Notes: generated by a model from the sequence alone, not told the origin. A stretch of DNA of 58,875 nucleotides from Deltaproteobacteria bacterium (GCA_028818775.1 JAPPNE010000155.1:1-58875); one strand, 5' to 3'. Positions 1 to 8,189 are shown, numbered from the stretch's first letter. Numbers and translations are program-made.

Positions 1-107
1 ATGGTGGAGAAGCCGGTGCGGAAGAGCGAGGTCTGCATCTCCTGCACGATGCCGTCCAGCGCAGCGCGGATGACCTGGACGGTGATGGGATCGGCAGTTT
101 GGGTCAT
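1..107 (-). CDS. Hydantoinase/oxoprolinase subunit B, N-terminal fragment cut by window edge
   Basis: Read on the minus strand from the ATG at 107-105, the fragment gives about 35 residues beginning MTQTADPITVQVIRAAL and running to LFRTGFST. This matches the start of the complete subunit B gene just to the right, which has ADPITLQVIQARL and the same LFRTGFST. Bases 1-54 are identical to 1890-1943. It is therefore the 5' end of a second, tandem HyuB-type gene that continues beyond the left edge. HyuB with HyuA forms an ATP-dependent amide-ring hydrolase or acetone-carboxylase-like complex. The substrate cannot be told. Confidence 0.8.
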   Translation of the reverse strand, partial: MTQTADPITVQVIRAALDGIVQEMQTSLFRTGFST

Positions 108-129
108 GTTTGGTCGGTTGTCGTTGTTT

Positions 130-240
130 GAAATGGCGTCCTTCGACTTCGCTCCGCTACGCTCAGGACGAACGGTTGGCGGAGAGTCTTTCTTACGTTC
201 GTCCTGAGCGTAGCGGAGCGAAGTCGAAGGACGCCATTTC
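130..240. repeat. Long palindromic repeat element, copy 1
   Basis: Two perfect 45-base arms (130-174 and 196-240) flank a 21-base loop. The arms carry the motif TCCTTCGACTTCGCTCCGCT and its reverse complement. The element lies between the two hydantoinase B genes, and its right arm covers the stop codon of the complete gene (239-241). It could act as a hairpin at the 3' end of that transcript. A second copy with related arms sits at 10092-10191. It looks like a REP/MITE-type dispersed palindrome and encodes nothing. Confidence 0.9.
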
Positions 241-2023
241 ATGTTCGCACGGCCTTTGCGCGCCCCCTCCGCACCGCGGCCGTCCGCGCCTCGTCCAACG
301 CGAATACCCCGCCGCTCTCCACTACGGCCACCCCATACGCCTCAAGGGCATACTCCGCCGAGACGTAGCCGTTTTTTACGTCCCTCAGCACCGCCTCGGC
401 GTCGCGTTCCAGGGGCTCGCCCAACCCGCCGCCGCCCGGTGTCTCCAGCCGGAAGACGTCGGCTCGGCGCACTGCGACGTCGGAGCAGCGAGACGGGATT
501 TCCCGCTCTTCCTCCGAGCCGGGGTTCAAGATGCCTTTGCCGGTGCGGCCGGTGCCGCCGCCGTCCACTCCCTTGGGGGCGACCACGTGCTTGGTGGAGC
601 GGAGTGAGAAGCGGCCCTCTGGGTTCAGGAACTCGTACTCGCGCACGAAGCCCAGCCCGCCGCGGAACTTGCCGGGGCCGCCGGAGTCGCGCACCAGCTC
701 GAAACGGCGCAGCCGAGTATCGAACTCCGACTCGATGATCTCGATGGGGGCGATGCGGGCGTTGGACTGGTTGACGTTGGTGCCGGACACGCCGTCCTTG
801 CCGGTGCGGGCGCCGGAGCCGCCGCCGAAGATCTCGTATTGCACGTAGCTGCGGCCGGTCTTCTCGTTCCTGCCGCCGATGATGATGGAACGGCTGGCGC
901 AGCCGTCGGCGATTTTCTTCACCGGGGTGAGCTGGCTCAGGGCCTCGAACAGGGCCTCCACCAAGGCATGCACCGTGGGGTTGTAGGTGTTCACGGGCGC
1001 CGGGAAGCGCGGGTTGAGCACGCTGCCTTCGGGGCAGTTCACCTCCACCACTCGGGCAAGACCCTGGTTGGTGGGGAGGGCGGGGTCGGTGAGGGCCGTC
1101 AGGCAGTAGGAGCACGCCGCCCGCACCACCGACGGCCGGATGTTGGCCGGGCCGCGGGTCTGGTCCGCGCTGCCGGTGAAGTCGAACAGCAGCCGGTCCT
1201 CTTTCTTGTCGATGCGCACCCGGATGCGCACGGGCTTGTCGAGGTCGATGCCGTCGCTGTCCAGGAAGCGCTCGCCCTCGGCGCTCGTGTCGGGCCAGGT
1301 GGCGATCTCGTTGCGCACCCGCTCCTCGGTGAGCTGGAACAGCCGGTCGTAGCAGGCCAGAACGGCCTCGCGGCCGTACTTGGCCATCATCTCGCCGAAG
1401 CGCCGCTCGCCCAGGCGTGCCGCCCCCACCTGGCCGCGGATGTCGCCCACCACCAGCTCGGGGGTGCGGCTGTTGCAGCCTATGATCTCCTCGATGTCCT
1501 TGCTGGTCCTGAAGCGGTCGATGTACTTGACCGGCGGCACCTGGAGCCCCTCCTGATAGACCTCCCGCGCTTGGCTCCAGCAGCTCCCGGGCACCGGCCC
1601 GCCGATGTCGCTCTTGTGAGCCATGGTGGCGGAGAAGCCCACCCACTCGCCGTCGAAGAAGATCGGCGTCATCACGCACATGTCCGGGGCATGGGGGCTG
1701 CCGCCGAGGTAGGGATGGTTGGTGATGTAGGCGTCGCCCTCGTGGATCTCCTCCGGCGAATAGTTCCGCAGCACCCCCTGGGCACAGGCCGGGAACGCGC
1801 CCATGTGGAGCGGCAGCACCACGTGCTGTGCCGCCACCTCGCCGTCACAGGTGAGGAGCGCGCAGCTCGCGTCCTGGGATTCCCGGATGATGGTGGAGAA
1901 GCCGGTGCGGAAGAGCGAGGTCTGCATCTCCTGCACGATGCCGGCCAGCCGCGCCTGGATCACCTGGAGGGTGATGGGGTCTGCGGAGGCCGCGTTTGCC
2001 GCGCTGGATTCGGGATGTGCCAT
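239..2023 (-). CDS. Hydantoinase B/oxoprolinase family protein
   Basis: A 594-residue protein of the hydantoinase B/oxoprolinase family, which is normally about 500-600 residues. It opens with the family-typical ADPITLQVI and GIVQEMQTSLFRTGFSTIIR stretch and carries GDAYITNHPYLGGSPHAPDM near residue 95-115, then the GGFG-like region SGGPGKFRGGLGF near residue 440. The partner subunit A lies upstream with a 37-base gap, so the two are likely co-transcribed. Subunits A and B together hydrolyse 5-membered cyclic amides (hydantoins, 5-oxoproline) or act as acetone carboxylase-like enzymes. The substrate is unknown here. A palindromic repeat overlaps its stop codon, and a near-duplicate of its 5' end follows. 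Confidence 0.9.
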   Translation of the reverse strand: MAHPESSAANAASADPITLQVIQARLAGIVQEMQTSLFRTGFSTIIRESQDASCALLTCDGEVAAQHVVLPLHMGAFPACAQGVLRNYSPEEIHEGDAYITNHPYLGGSPHAPDMCVMTPIFFDGEWVGFSATMAHKSDIGGPVPGSCWSQAREVYQEGLQVPPVKYIDRFRTSKDIEEIIGCNSRTPELVVGDIRGQVGAARLGERRFGEMMAKYGREAVLACYDRLFQLTEERVRNEIATWPDTSAEGERFLDSDGIDLDKPVRIRVRIDKKEDRLLFDFTGSADQTRGPANIRPSVVRAACSYCLTALTDPALPTNQGLARVVEVNCPEGSVLNPRFPAPVNTYNPTVHALVEALFEALSQLTPVKKIADGCASRSIIIGGRNEKTGRSYVQYEIFGGGSGARTGKDGVSGTNVNQSNARIAPIEIIESEFDTRLRRFELVRDSGGPGKFRGGLGFVREYEFLNPEGRFSLRSTKHVVAPKGVDGGGTGRTGKGILNPGSEEEREIPSRCSDVAVRRADVFRLETPGGGGLGEPLERDAEAVLRDVKNGYVSAEYALEAYGVAVVESGGVFALDEARTAAVRRGRAKAVRT

Positions 2024-2060
2024 GGGTCGTCCTTGTCGGATTACGCTTCGCTAATCCGAC

Positions 2061-4130
2061 CTACTCCTTCGCCGTGATGATCAAGTTCCTGTAGTCGTCC
2101 ACCCGCGCCTGTTGCTCGGGATGAATCACGGTGGTGGTGTCCATCTGCTCCACGACGGCCGGGCCGGCCAGCTCGTGCCCCGGCTCCAGGCGGTCCCGGT
2201 CGTAGATGGGAGTGTCGTGGAAGCCAAGGTCGCGGCCGAAAAAGATTCGGCGCTCGCCGGTGCGGGCGTCGTCCACGCTGCTCCCGGTGGCCTTGAACGG
2301 GGACAGCCGGGTCTGCGGCACCCGTCCCTCGGACACCAGCCGCACGCTCACCAGCTCCACCGGCTCGGACTCGGCCTTGTGGCCGTGGGCCTGCTCGTGG
2401 ACCTCGTGGAAACGTTGCTGTACCAGCTCCATGTCTTCGCGCTTGAGCGGCGGAGAGGGGCACGGCACCGTCAGTTCGTAGCCCTGGCCGGCGTAGCGCA
2501 GGTCCAGGAACGGCGTCAGCACGATGTCCTCGTCCGAAAAACCCTCTCCGGACAGCTCTTCCCGCGCCTGCTCCACGAGTTGGTCGAACAGCGAATTGAT
2601 GTCGTCGGGCGCCAGCTCCTGCATCGGCGCCAGCTTGGAGCGCACGTGGTCGTGCTTCACGTCCGACATGAGCAGCCCCAGGGCCGAGTTGACCCCCGGC
2701 GTCAGCGGCACCAGCAGCGTCGGGATCCCTAGGTCCAGCGCCAGCCGGCCGGCGTGCATGGGCCCCGCGCCGCCGAAGGCCACCAGGGTGAACTCGCGGG
2801 TGTCGTAGCCGCGCTGGGACGACACCGCCTTGATGGCCTCCTCCATCTTGACGTTGATGATCTTGAGGATGCCGTCGGCGGCCTCGTGCAGGCTCAGCCC
2901 CAACGGTTTGGCGATCTTCTCCTCCACCAGCGACTCCGCCTTGCCTTTGTCCAGCGTGAGCCGCCCGCCGAGGAAGTGGTCGGGGTCCAGCACGCCCAGG
3001 ATGACGTTGGCGTCGGTGACGGTGGCGTTCTCGCCGCCCCGGTCGTAGCAGATGGGGCCGGGATCGGCGCCGGCGCTGTCGGGCCCCACCTGGAGCGCCC
3101 CCACCGAGTCGATTCGCGCGATGGTGCCGCCGCCGGCGCTCACGGTGTGGATGTCGAGCATGGGCAGGCTGATGGGGCGCTGGCTGATGCGCCCCTGGGT
3201 GGTGACCACCGGGCGGCCCTGGTGGATCAGCGCCACGTCGCAACTGGTGCCGCCCATGTCGAAGGTGATGATGTTGTCGATGCCTACCTTGCCGCTGGCG
3301 CCCAACGACGAGATTACGCCGCCCGCCGGTCCCGACAGCACCGTGGCCACGGGGATGCGCGCCGAGGTCTTGAACGTGGACACGCCGCCGTTGGACTGCA
3401 TGATGTAGAGTTGCGGCGTGGTGACCCCCATCTCCCGCAGGCGGTCTTCGAGGCTGCCCAGGTATCGGCTCATCACCGGCGCGATGTAGGCGTTGATGAC
3501 CGTCGTGCTCATCCGGTAGAACTCGCGGATCTGGGGCAGCACCTCGCACGACAGCGACAGGCTCGCCTCCGGGAACTCCTGGGCCATGATCTCCTTGACG
3601 GCCAGCTCGTGTTCGAGGTTCAGGAAGGAGAACAGGAAGCACACGGCCACGGACTCGACGCCCTTGGCCTTGAGCCGGCGGATGGCTTCCGCCGCTTGCG
3701 CCGGGTCCACCGGCGTGAGCGCGTTGCCCTGGAAATCCACTCGTTCGCGCACCTCCTCGGTGGTGTAGGGGGCGGCCAACAGGCGCGGCTTCTCGAAGAA
3801 CAGGTCGTAGGTCACCGGCCCGTAGCCCCGGCTCTGCTCCATGACCTCGTAGATGCCGCGGAAGCCCTCGGTCACCAAGAGCCCGGTGACCGCTCCCTTC
3901 TCCTCCAGCAGGGCGTTGGTGCCCACCGTGGTGCCGTGGGAAAAAAAGCTCACGTCGCCGGCCGGCACGCCCTGGTCGAGCAGCTCCCGGACCCCGTTGA
4001 GCACCGCCTGGAACGGTTCTTTCGGGGTCGAGGGCACCTTGGTGATGCTGATCTCGCCGCTGTCCTCGTTGAAGAATACGAAGTCGGAGAAGGTCCCGCC
4101 GGTGTCCACCGCTACTCGATATCGCGCCAT
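2061..4130 (-). CDS. Hydantoinase/oxoprolinase family protein, subunit A
   Basis: A 689-residue subunit A of the hydantoinase/oxoprolinase family, the ATP-binding partner of subunit B. The start at MARYRVAVDTGGTFSDF is chosen because it gives the canonical N-terminal phosphate-binding DTGGTFSD motif at once; an in-frame start 29 codons upstream adds only unconserved sequence. Further marks are FSHGTTVGTNALLE (about residue 65), SGPAGGV (about 275), FDMGGTSCDVA (about 295) and FGGAGPMHA (about 455). These are the actin-like ATPase signatures of the family. It sits upstream of subunit B and is transcribed away from the SDR gene. The ring-opening substrate remains unassigned. Confidence 0.92.
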   Translation of the reverse strand: MARYRVAVDTGGTFSDFVFFNEDSGEISITKVPSTPKEPFQAVLNGVRELLDQGVPAGDVSFFSHGTTVGTNALLEEKGAVTGLLVTEGFRGIYEVMEQSRGYGPVTYDLFFEKPRLLAAPYTTEEVRERVDFQGNALTPVDPAQAAEAIRRLKAKGVESVAVCFLFSFLNLEHELAVKEIMAQEFPEASLSLSCEVLPQIREFYRMSTTVINAYIAPVMSRYLGSLEDRLREMGVTTPQLYIMQSNGGVSTFKTSARIPVATVLSGPAGGVISSLGASGKVGIDNIITFDMGGTSCDVALIHQGRPVVTTQGRISQRPISLPMLDIHTVSAGGGTIARIDSVGALQVGPDSAGADPGPICYDRGGENATVTDANVILGVLDPDHFLGGRLTLDKGKAESLVEEKIAKPLGLSLHEAADGILKIINVKMEEAIKAVSSQRGYDTREFTLVAFGGAGPMHAGRLALDLGIPTLLVPLTPGVNSALGLLMSDVKHDHVRSKLAPMQELAPDDINSLFDQLVEQAREELSGEGFSDEDIVLTPFLDLRYAGQGYELTVPCPSPPLKREDMELVQQRFHEVHEQAHGHKAESEPVELVSVRLVSEGRVPQTRLSPFKATGSSVDDARTGERRIFFGRDLGFHDTPIYDRDRLEPGHELAGPAVVEQMDTTTVIHPEQQARVDDYRNLIITAKE

Positions 4131-4250
4131 CGGAGTTGCGTTAACATGATTTGTGGGGGCGTTCAATTTCCGTGCGCGCCACGATGCCGATCGACCGGAA
4201 GACCGGGGTGCGAACACCGCCGGATGGGGGTTTCCACCGCGCCGCGCTGC

Positions 4251-4278
4251 TTGACAGTGGCCGCGGTTTCCCGATAGA
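4251..4278 (+). promoter_or_regulatory. Possible sigma70-type promoter for the SDR/oxidase pair
   Basis: A perfect -35 TTGACA (4251-4256) is followed after 16 bases by GATAGA, a weak -10. It lies in the divergent gap between hydantoinase A and the SDR gene. The predicted leader then contains a GC-rich hairpin (4309-4329, two 10-base arms around one base) immediately before the ribosome binding site GGAGAGGAG of the SDR gene. Confidence 0.4.
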
Positions 4279-4344
4279 GCAGTGCTGGAAAACTACGCGG
4301 CCACAGGAGCCGCCGCGGGCCGCGGCGGCCGGAGAGGAGCACTC

Positions 4345-5115
4345 ATGATCGAAGGTTTGCAGGGAAAAGTGGTGATCGTCACGGGCGGCGGGCACGGCAT
4401 CGGCAAGGCGTATTGTGAAGGGTTTACCAAGTCCGGTTCGCGCGTGGTGGTGGCGGACATCGACAAGGACGCGGCGGAACAGGTGGCCGCCGACCTGGGC
4501 AAGATGAGCGAGGCGGGTTCCCTGGCGGTGCGCGTGGACGTGTCCGACGACGACTCCACCCAGCAGATGGTGGCCAAGACCGTCGAGCAGTTCGGCCGCG
4601 TGGACGTGCTGGTGAACAACGCGTCGATCTTCGCCACCATTCCCATGAACCGGGGCCGCATCGAGGAGATCAGCATTGAGGAATGGGACAAGCTCATGTC
4701 CGTGAACCTCAAGGGCGTGTTCCTTTGCTGCCGCGCGGTGTTGCCGCAGATGCGCCAGCAGAAGTCCGGCAAGATCATCAACGTGGCCTCCGGCACCGCG
4801 CTCTCCGGCCCTCCGGGACGCATTCACTACGTGGCCTCCAAGGCCGGCGTCATGGGCTTCAGCCGCACGCTGGCGCGGGAGGTGGGGGACGACAACATCC
4901 AGGTCAACATCCTGTGCCCCGGATCGACCCTGTCCGAGGTGAACCCCACCGAGGAGATCCTCAAGATGCGTGAGAGCAGCATCGGACAGCGCGCTATCAA
5001 GCGCGTTCAGGTCCCCCAGGACCTGGTCGGCGGCGTGCTGTTCATGGCTTCGCCCCTGGCCGACTTCATGACCGGCCAGACCCTGGTGGTGGACGGCGGC
5101 CAGAACATGCACTGA
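4345..5115 (+). CDS. SDR family NAD(P)-dependent oxidoreductase
   Basis: A 256-residue classical short-chain dehydrogenase/reductase. The cofactor motif TGGGHGIGK lies near residue 13-21, NNAS near 91-94, the catalytic serine in NVASG near 149, and the YxxxK pair in YVASK near 163. The C-terminal LVVDGGQNMH is the usual SDR ending. The start is set by the ribosome binding site GGAGAGGAG seven or so bases before the ATG. It is followed 32 bases later by an FAD-linked oxidase on the same strand, suggesting a two-step oxidation of one substrate. Fabs-type 3-oxoacyl reductase activity is possible, but the substrate cannot be read from the sequence. Confidence 0.92.
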   Translation: MIEGLQGKVVIVTGGGHGIGKAYCEGFTKSGSRVVVADIDKDAAEQVAADLGKMSEAGSLAVRVDVSDDDSTQQMVAKTVEQFGRVDVLVNNASIFATIPMNRGRIEEISIEEWDKLMSVNLKGVFLCCRAVLPQMRQQKSGKIINVASGTALSGPPGRIHYVASKAGVMGFSRTLAREVGDDNIQVNILCPGSTLSEVNPTEEILKMRESSIGQRAIKRVQVPQDLVGGVLFMASPLADFMTGQTLVVDGGQNMH

Positions 5116-5147
5116 CAATTCAGGGCGGGGTAAGGCGGGGATGGCGC

Positions 5148-6533
5148 ATGGCCGGATATGCCGGCACCATCGGCCGGCTCGTTGACCTGCTCGGCCGGGC
5201 CGCCGTCCTCACCGATCCGGCCGAGCTGGATCTGCACGCGTGGGACGCCCTGAGCGACAGCCGCATCCACCCCGCACACCCCATCGTCCCCGTTCATCCA
5301 CTGTGCGTCTGCACCCCCGCGGACACCGGCGAGGTCCAGGCCGTGGTGCGGCTGGCCAACGAGGTCCGGGTCCCGCTGGTGCCCTACGGCGGCGGCTCCG
5401 GACTGATGGGCGCGGCGGCCTCCCTCACGCCGGGCATCGTCGTGGACCTGCGGCGGATGGGCGCCATCCTGGAGATCGATGCGGATTCGCTCACGGTCCG
5501 TGTCCAGGCCGGGGCCGTGTTGGAGACCGTCGACGCGGCGCTGCGGGCCTTGGGGCTCATGCTGGGCCACGATCCCTGGACCCTGCCGGTGGCCACGGTG
5601 GGGGGCACCGTCTCCACCGACAGTCTCGGCTACCGCGGCGGCAAGTACGGCTCCATGGGGAGCCAGGTGCTGGGGCTGGAGGCGGTGCTGCCCCAAGGGG
5701 AGGTGTGCCGCACTCCCGCCGTGAGCAAGCGCTCCACGGGCGTCGATCTCAAGCACCTGTTCATCGGCGGCGAAGGCTGTTTCGGAATCCTCACCGAGGT
5801 AACGCTCCGGCTCTTTCCGGTCCCCGAGACACGCTCCCTCCATGCCTTGCGGTTCGGCTCCTTCGCCGCGGGCTTCGAGGCGGTGCGCGACCTTGCCCGC
5901 GCCGGCTGCCGGCCGATCCTCCTCGACTACGGCGACGAGACCGAGGACCCGGACGGGCCCTCGGTCCTGTATCTGGGCTTCGAAGGGAACGCCGATCTGG
6001 CGGGCGCGGAAGAGCGCGTGGCGCTGGACGGCTGCAGGCGCCGCGGCGCCCGGAAACTCGCGGGCGAGCGGGCGGAGCGCTTCTGGCGCGAACGCCACTC
6101 CGCGGCCCGGCGCTTTGCCGCCAACCGGAGCGAGCGCCGTAAACGTGGCGGGGACGGGGTGCACCAGGATTGGGTCCACGTGGCCCTGCCGGCAGGGCAA
6201 GTGCTGACCTTCCGGCGGGAGGCCATCGCCCTCGCCGCGGCCCGCGGGGTGCGTTTCCGCGAGAGCGGGCTCTGGACCGGCCCCGAATTGTTCTCCCTGC
6301 GGCTCGCGAAGGAGGGCGGCGACCGGGCCCGGGCCGAACTGGGCGACGCCGTAGCGGCGCTGCTGGACCGCGTTCACGCTTACGGCGGGTCCGTGGAATA
6401 CTGCCACGGCGTGGGTGTCAAGCTGGCCCCCTTCATGGCCCGCGAGCACGGCCGGAGCCTCGAGCTGATGCGCTCGCTCAAGCGCTGCCTGGACCCCAAC
6501 GGCATCATGAATCCCGGCAAGCTGGCCCTGTGA
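5148..6533 (+). CDS. FAD-binding oxidase (glycolate oxidase GlcD / D-lactate dehydrogenase type)
   Basis: A 461-residue flavoprotein of the FAD_binding_4 plus FAD-oxidase C-terminal family. The FAD-binding half carries VPYGGGSGLMGAA near residue 82-94, VATVGGTVSTDSLGYRGGKYGSM (in two conserved blocks) near 147-170, and GGEGCFGILTEVTLRL near 208. The C-terminal half ends DPNGIMNPGKLAL, the classic ending of this family. Members oxidise 2-hydroxyacids or alkyl-glycerone type substrates. The SDR just upstream suggests a shared pathway. No GlcE or GlcF partners are present, so a single-subunit D-2-hydroxyacid oxidase is more likely than a glycolate oxidase complex. The exact substrate is unknown. 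Confidence 0.88.
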   Translation: MAGYAGTIGRLVDLLGRAAVLTDPAELDLHAWDALSDSRIHPAHPIVPVHPLCVCTPADTGEVQAVVRLANEVRVPLVPYGGGSGLMGAAASLTPGIVVDLRRMGAILEIDADSLTVRVQAGAVLETVDAALRALGLMLGHDPWTLPVATVGGTVSTDSLGYRGGKYGSMGSQVLGLEAVLPQGEVCRTPAVSKRSTGVDLKHLFIGGEGCFGILTEVTLRLFPVPETRSLHALRFGSFAAGFEAVRDLARAGCRPILLDYGDETEDPDGPSVLYLGFEGNADLAGAEERVALDGCRRRGARKLAGERAERFWRERHSAARRFAANRSERRKRGGDGVHQDWVHVALPAGQVLTFRREAIALAAARGVRFRESGLWTGPELFSLRLAKEGGDRARAELGDAVAALLDRVHAYGGSVEYCHGVGVKLAPFMAREHGRSLELMRSLKRCLDPNGIMNPGKLAL

Positions 6534-6565
6534 CGCGCTGAGTGTCGCGCCCCATACCCCGCCCT

Positions 6566-6594
6566 TTGACAATTTATTCAAATGTGGATACCCT
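6566..6594 (+). promoter_or_regulatory. Sigma70-type promoter upstream of a short terminated transcript
   Basis: A perfect TTGACA (6566-6571), a 17-base spacer and TACCCT (6589-6594) form a good promoter 33 bases after the oxidase gene ends. Transcription would start near 6601 and meet the terminator at 6655-6689, so the primary product would be about 90 nucleotides unless readthrough occurs. Confidence 0.6.
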
Positions 6595-6597
6595 CCG

Positions 6598-6689
6598 GTT
6601 CAGGAATGAGACGACAAATCTATCGGAGACGGGCGGACAGCCTGAACGGTCAAGAAGGAACTGCACCCACGGGGGCGGTTCCTTTTTTT
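6598..6689 (+). ncRNA. Candidate small RNA or attenuating leader of about 90 nt
   Basis: The stretch between the promoter and the terminator is not coding. It holds a closing stem GTTCAGG (6598-6604) with CCTGAAC (6641-6647) around a 36-base interior, followed by a terminator hairpin. I do not recognise it as a known riboswitch or RNA family. It could be a stand-alone small RNA, or a leader that controls readthrough into the zinc-ribbon gene, which starts 29 bases after the terminator. Confidence 0.45.
6655..6689 (+). terminator. Rho-independent terminator
   Basis: AAGGAAC (6655-6661) pairs with GTTCCTT (6678-6684). The inner part TGCACCC/GGGGGCG extends the stem with one mismatch around an ACG loop, and seven T residues follow (6683-6689). 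It ends the short transcript and any readthrough from the oxidase gene. Confidence 0.75.
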
Positions 6690-6717
6690 GTCGGATGGCC
6701 GCCGACGGGAGGGTACC

Positions 6718-7452
6718 GTGTTGCGTGAGCAGTTGGAAACACTCGCGGTTCTTCAGGACATCGATCTCGAAGTGAAGGAGCACAAGGACGCGCAGACCGA
6801 ACGGCGCCAGGAAATGGAGACGCGCGAGCGCGATATCGCCCGACTGGCGGCCGAGGTGAAGACGTTGAAGGAGACGTGGGAGGACCGGGACCGCGTACGC
6901 CGCGACAAGGAGCAGGTAATCCACGACGCCAACCGGAAGGCCACCGACAAGCGCATGCGCATGAGCCATGTGAAAAACCTCAAGGAACTCCAGGCGCTCC
7001 AGCGGGAGATCGGCGTCATCAAGGAGTCCAACGCCATCCTGGAAGAGGAACTGATCGAGGTGATGACCGACCTCGAGGAACACGAGGGGATCCTCAAGCA
7101 GAAGGAAGAGGAGTTGACCGGCCTCCAGGACGACTGGAACCAGAGAAAAGGGCCCTTGGTGCAGGAAATCGCGGACCTGGAGCACAAGATCGACCAGACT
7201 CGTGACCTGCGCGCCGCCACCGCGTCACGCCTGAACGACGATCTGGTGGGTCGTTACGAGCTGCTGTTCAACCGCCGCGGCGGCACGGCGGTGGTGGTGG
7301 TGTCGTCGGCCATCTGCCAGGCCTGCTACATGAACATTCCGCCGCAGCTTTGGAACGACGTGCTGCGCAACGAGCGCGTGAACCTCTGTCCGAGTTGCCA
7401 GCGCATTCTCTTCTACAACCCGCCGGCTCCCGAACAGGGCGGCCAACCCTAG
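6718..7452 (+). CDS. Coiled-coil protein with C4-type zinc ribbon
   Basis: A 244-residue protein with an N-terminal helical coiled coil (residues about 1-175, rich in E, K, R and Q with long heptads) and a C-terminal zinc ribbon. The metal ligands are CQAC near residue 203-206 and CPSC near 226-229. This is the architecture of the CT398/YbaQ-like C4-type zinc-ribbon family, thought to bind nucleic acid or transcription and secretion factors; the molecular role is poorly known. GTG at 6718 is chosen because GGGAGG lies about five bases before it; TTG at 6721 is the next option. Its TAG stop lies inside a perfect palindrome, and rnpB follows within 70 bases. Confidence 0.82.
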   Translation: MLREQLETLAVLQDIDLEVKEHKDAQTERRQEMETRERDIARLAAEVKTLKETWEDRDRVRRDKEQVIHDANRKATDKRMRMSHVKNLKELQALQREIGVIKESNAILEEELIEVMTDLEEHEGILKQKEEELTGLQDDWNQRKGPLVQEIADLEHKIDQTRDLRAATASRLNDDLVGRYELLFNRRGGTAVVVVSSAICQACYMNIPPQLWNDVLRNERVNLCPSCQRILFYNPPAPEQGGQP

Positions 7453-7483
7453 TGTCCTGTCTGTGAGACAGGACACTAGGGTT
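7445..7483. repeat. Perfect 18-base palindrome overlapping the zinc-ribbon stop codon
   Basis: AACCCTAGTGTCCTGTCT, three bases GTG, and the exact reverse complement. The TAG stop of the zinc-ribbon gene lies in the left arm. Read on the minus strand, 20 bases of it (CTAGTGTCCTGTCTCACAGA) recur exactly at 58802-58821. The arrangement resembles two inverted ends of one mobile or repeat element joined head to head. It would also form a strong hairpin in the transcript, but has no T tract. Confidence 0.85.
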
Positions 7484-7517
7484 GCGTCCAGGCCCCGCAA
7501 GCGGGAAACTGAGGCCT

Positions 7518-7898
7518 GGACCAGCGGACCAGACGGTCGCCTCCGCCTTGCGTGGAGGAGGAAAGTCCGGACTCCACAGGACAGGGTGGCCGTTAACGGC
7601 GGCCTCGAGCGATCGGGGGAAAGTGCCACAGAAAACACACCGCCCGGCGGGTTCCGGCTTCACGCCGAACCCTCGGGTAAGGTTGAAAAGGCGAGGTAAG
7701 AGCTCACCGGTCCGCCAGTGATGGCGGATGCTTGGTAAACCCCACCCGGAGCAAGACCAAATAGGAGGGTTGGGTCGTCCGCCTGAAGCCCTCGGGTAAG
7801 GTCGCTGGACCCCGCGAGCAATCACGGGGCTAGATGAATGACCGTCCCGCTTCTCGTTGGGAAGCGTCACAGAATCCGGCTTACCGGTCCGCTGGTCC
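7518..7898 (+). ncRNA. rnpB: RNase P RNA, bacterial class A
   Basis: The catalytic RNA of ribonuclease P, which trims the 5' leader of pre-tRNA. The ends are set by the P1 helix: GGACCAGCGGACC (7518-7530) pairs perfectly with GGTCCGCTGGTCC (7886-7898). Inside lie the universal core block GAGGAAAGTCCGGACTCC (about 7557-7575), ACAGGGTG, GAAAGTGCCACAGAAA (about 7618-7634), CCCTCGGGTAAGG twice, and the distal core AGATGAATGACCGTC near 7832-7846. The length of about 380 is normal for type A. It lies between the zinc-ribbon gene and mraZ. Its promoter is not obvious; an upstream hairpin (arms 7486-7494 and 7513-7521) overlaps the first bases of P1. Confidence 0.97.
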
Positions 7899-8151
7899 CC
7901 CTCCCCCCGTTCGGCGGCGACCCGCCGCGAACATACACACCGTCCCACCCATTCCGCCGACCGGCGCGCCGTCGAGGCCGCGCCGTCAAGTTTATTTCCG
8001 CCCGCGCAGGCTCGCGACCAAGTCCTCAAGTCCACATCTTGTGGCCGTTCCCCCCCTTTTCGGGTCGGGACCAGCCAGATGTGGGAACAACCCATGCCTT
8101 CGATGCCCGTCGGGCTACACCACGGATCCCGAAAATTGTGACGTTTTCGTG
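7899..8151 (+). other. Intergenic stretch between rnpB and the mraZ promoter
   Basis: I see no credible gene here. Just after rnpB a GC-rich imperfect hairpin GTTCGGCGG...CCGCCGCGAAC (about 7909-7932) could end the RNA, but no T tract follows. A second structure pairs CCACATCT plus TGGC (8032-8045) with GCCAGATGTGG (8073-8083). Open frames crossing this region start inside rnpB and are rich in proline and arginine, so they are rejected. Confidence 0.5.
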
Positions 8152-8180
8152 TTGACGAGGGGTTGGTGCAACGGTATATT
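8152..8180 (+). promoter_or_regulatory. Main promoter of the dcw cluster (PmraZ)
   Basis: TTGACG (8152-8157), a 17-base spacer and TATATT (8175-8180) make a near-consensus sigma70 promoter 70 bases before the mraZ ATG. It is the only strong promoter I see upstream of the long run of division and wall genes. Confidence 0.8.
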
Positions 8181-8189
8181 CGCCTTCAG

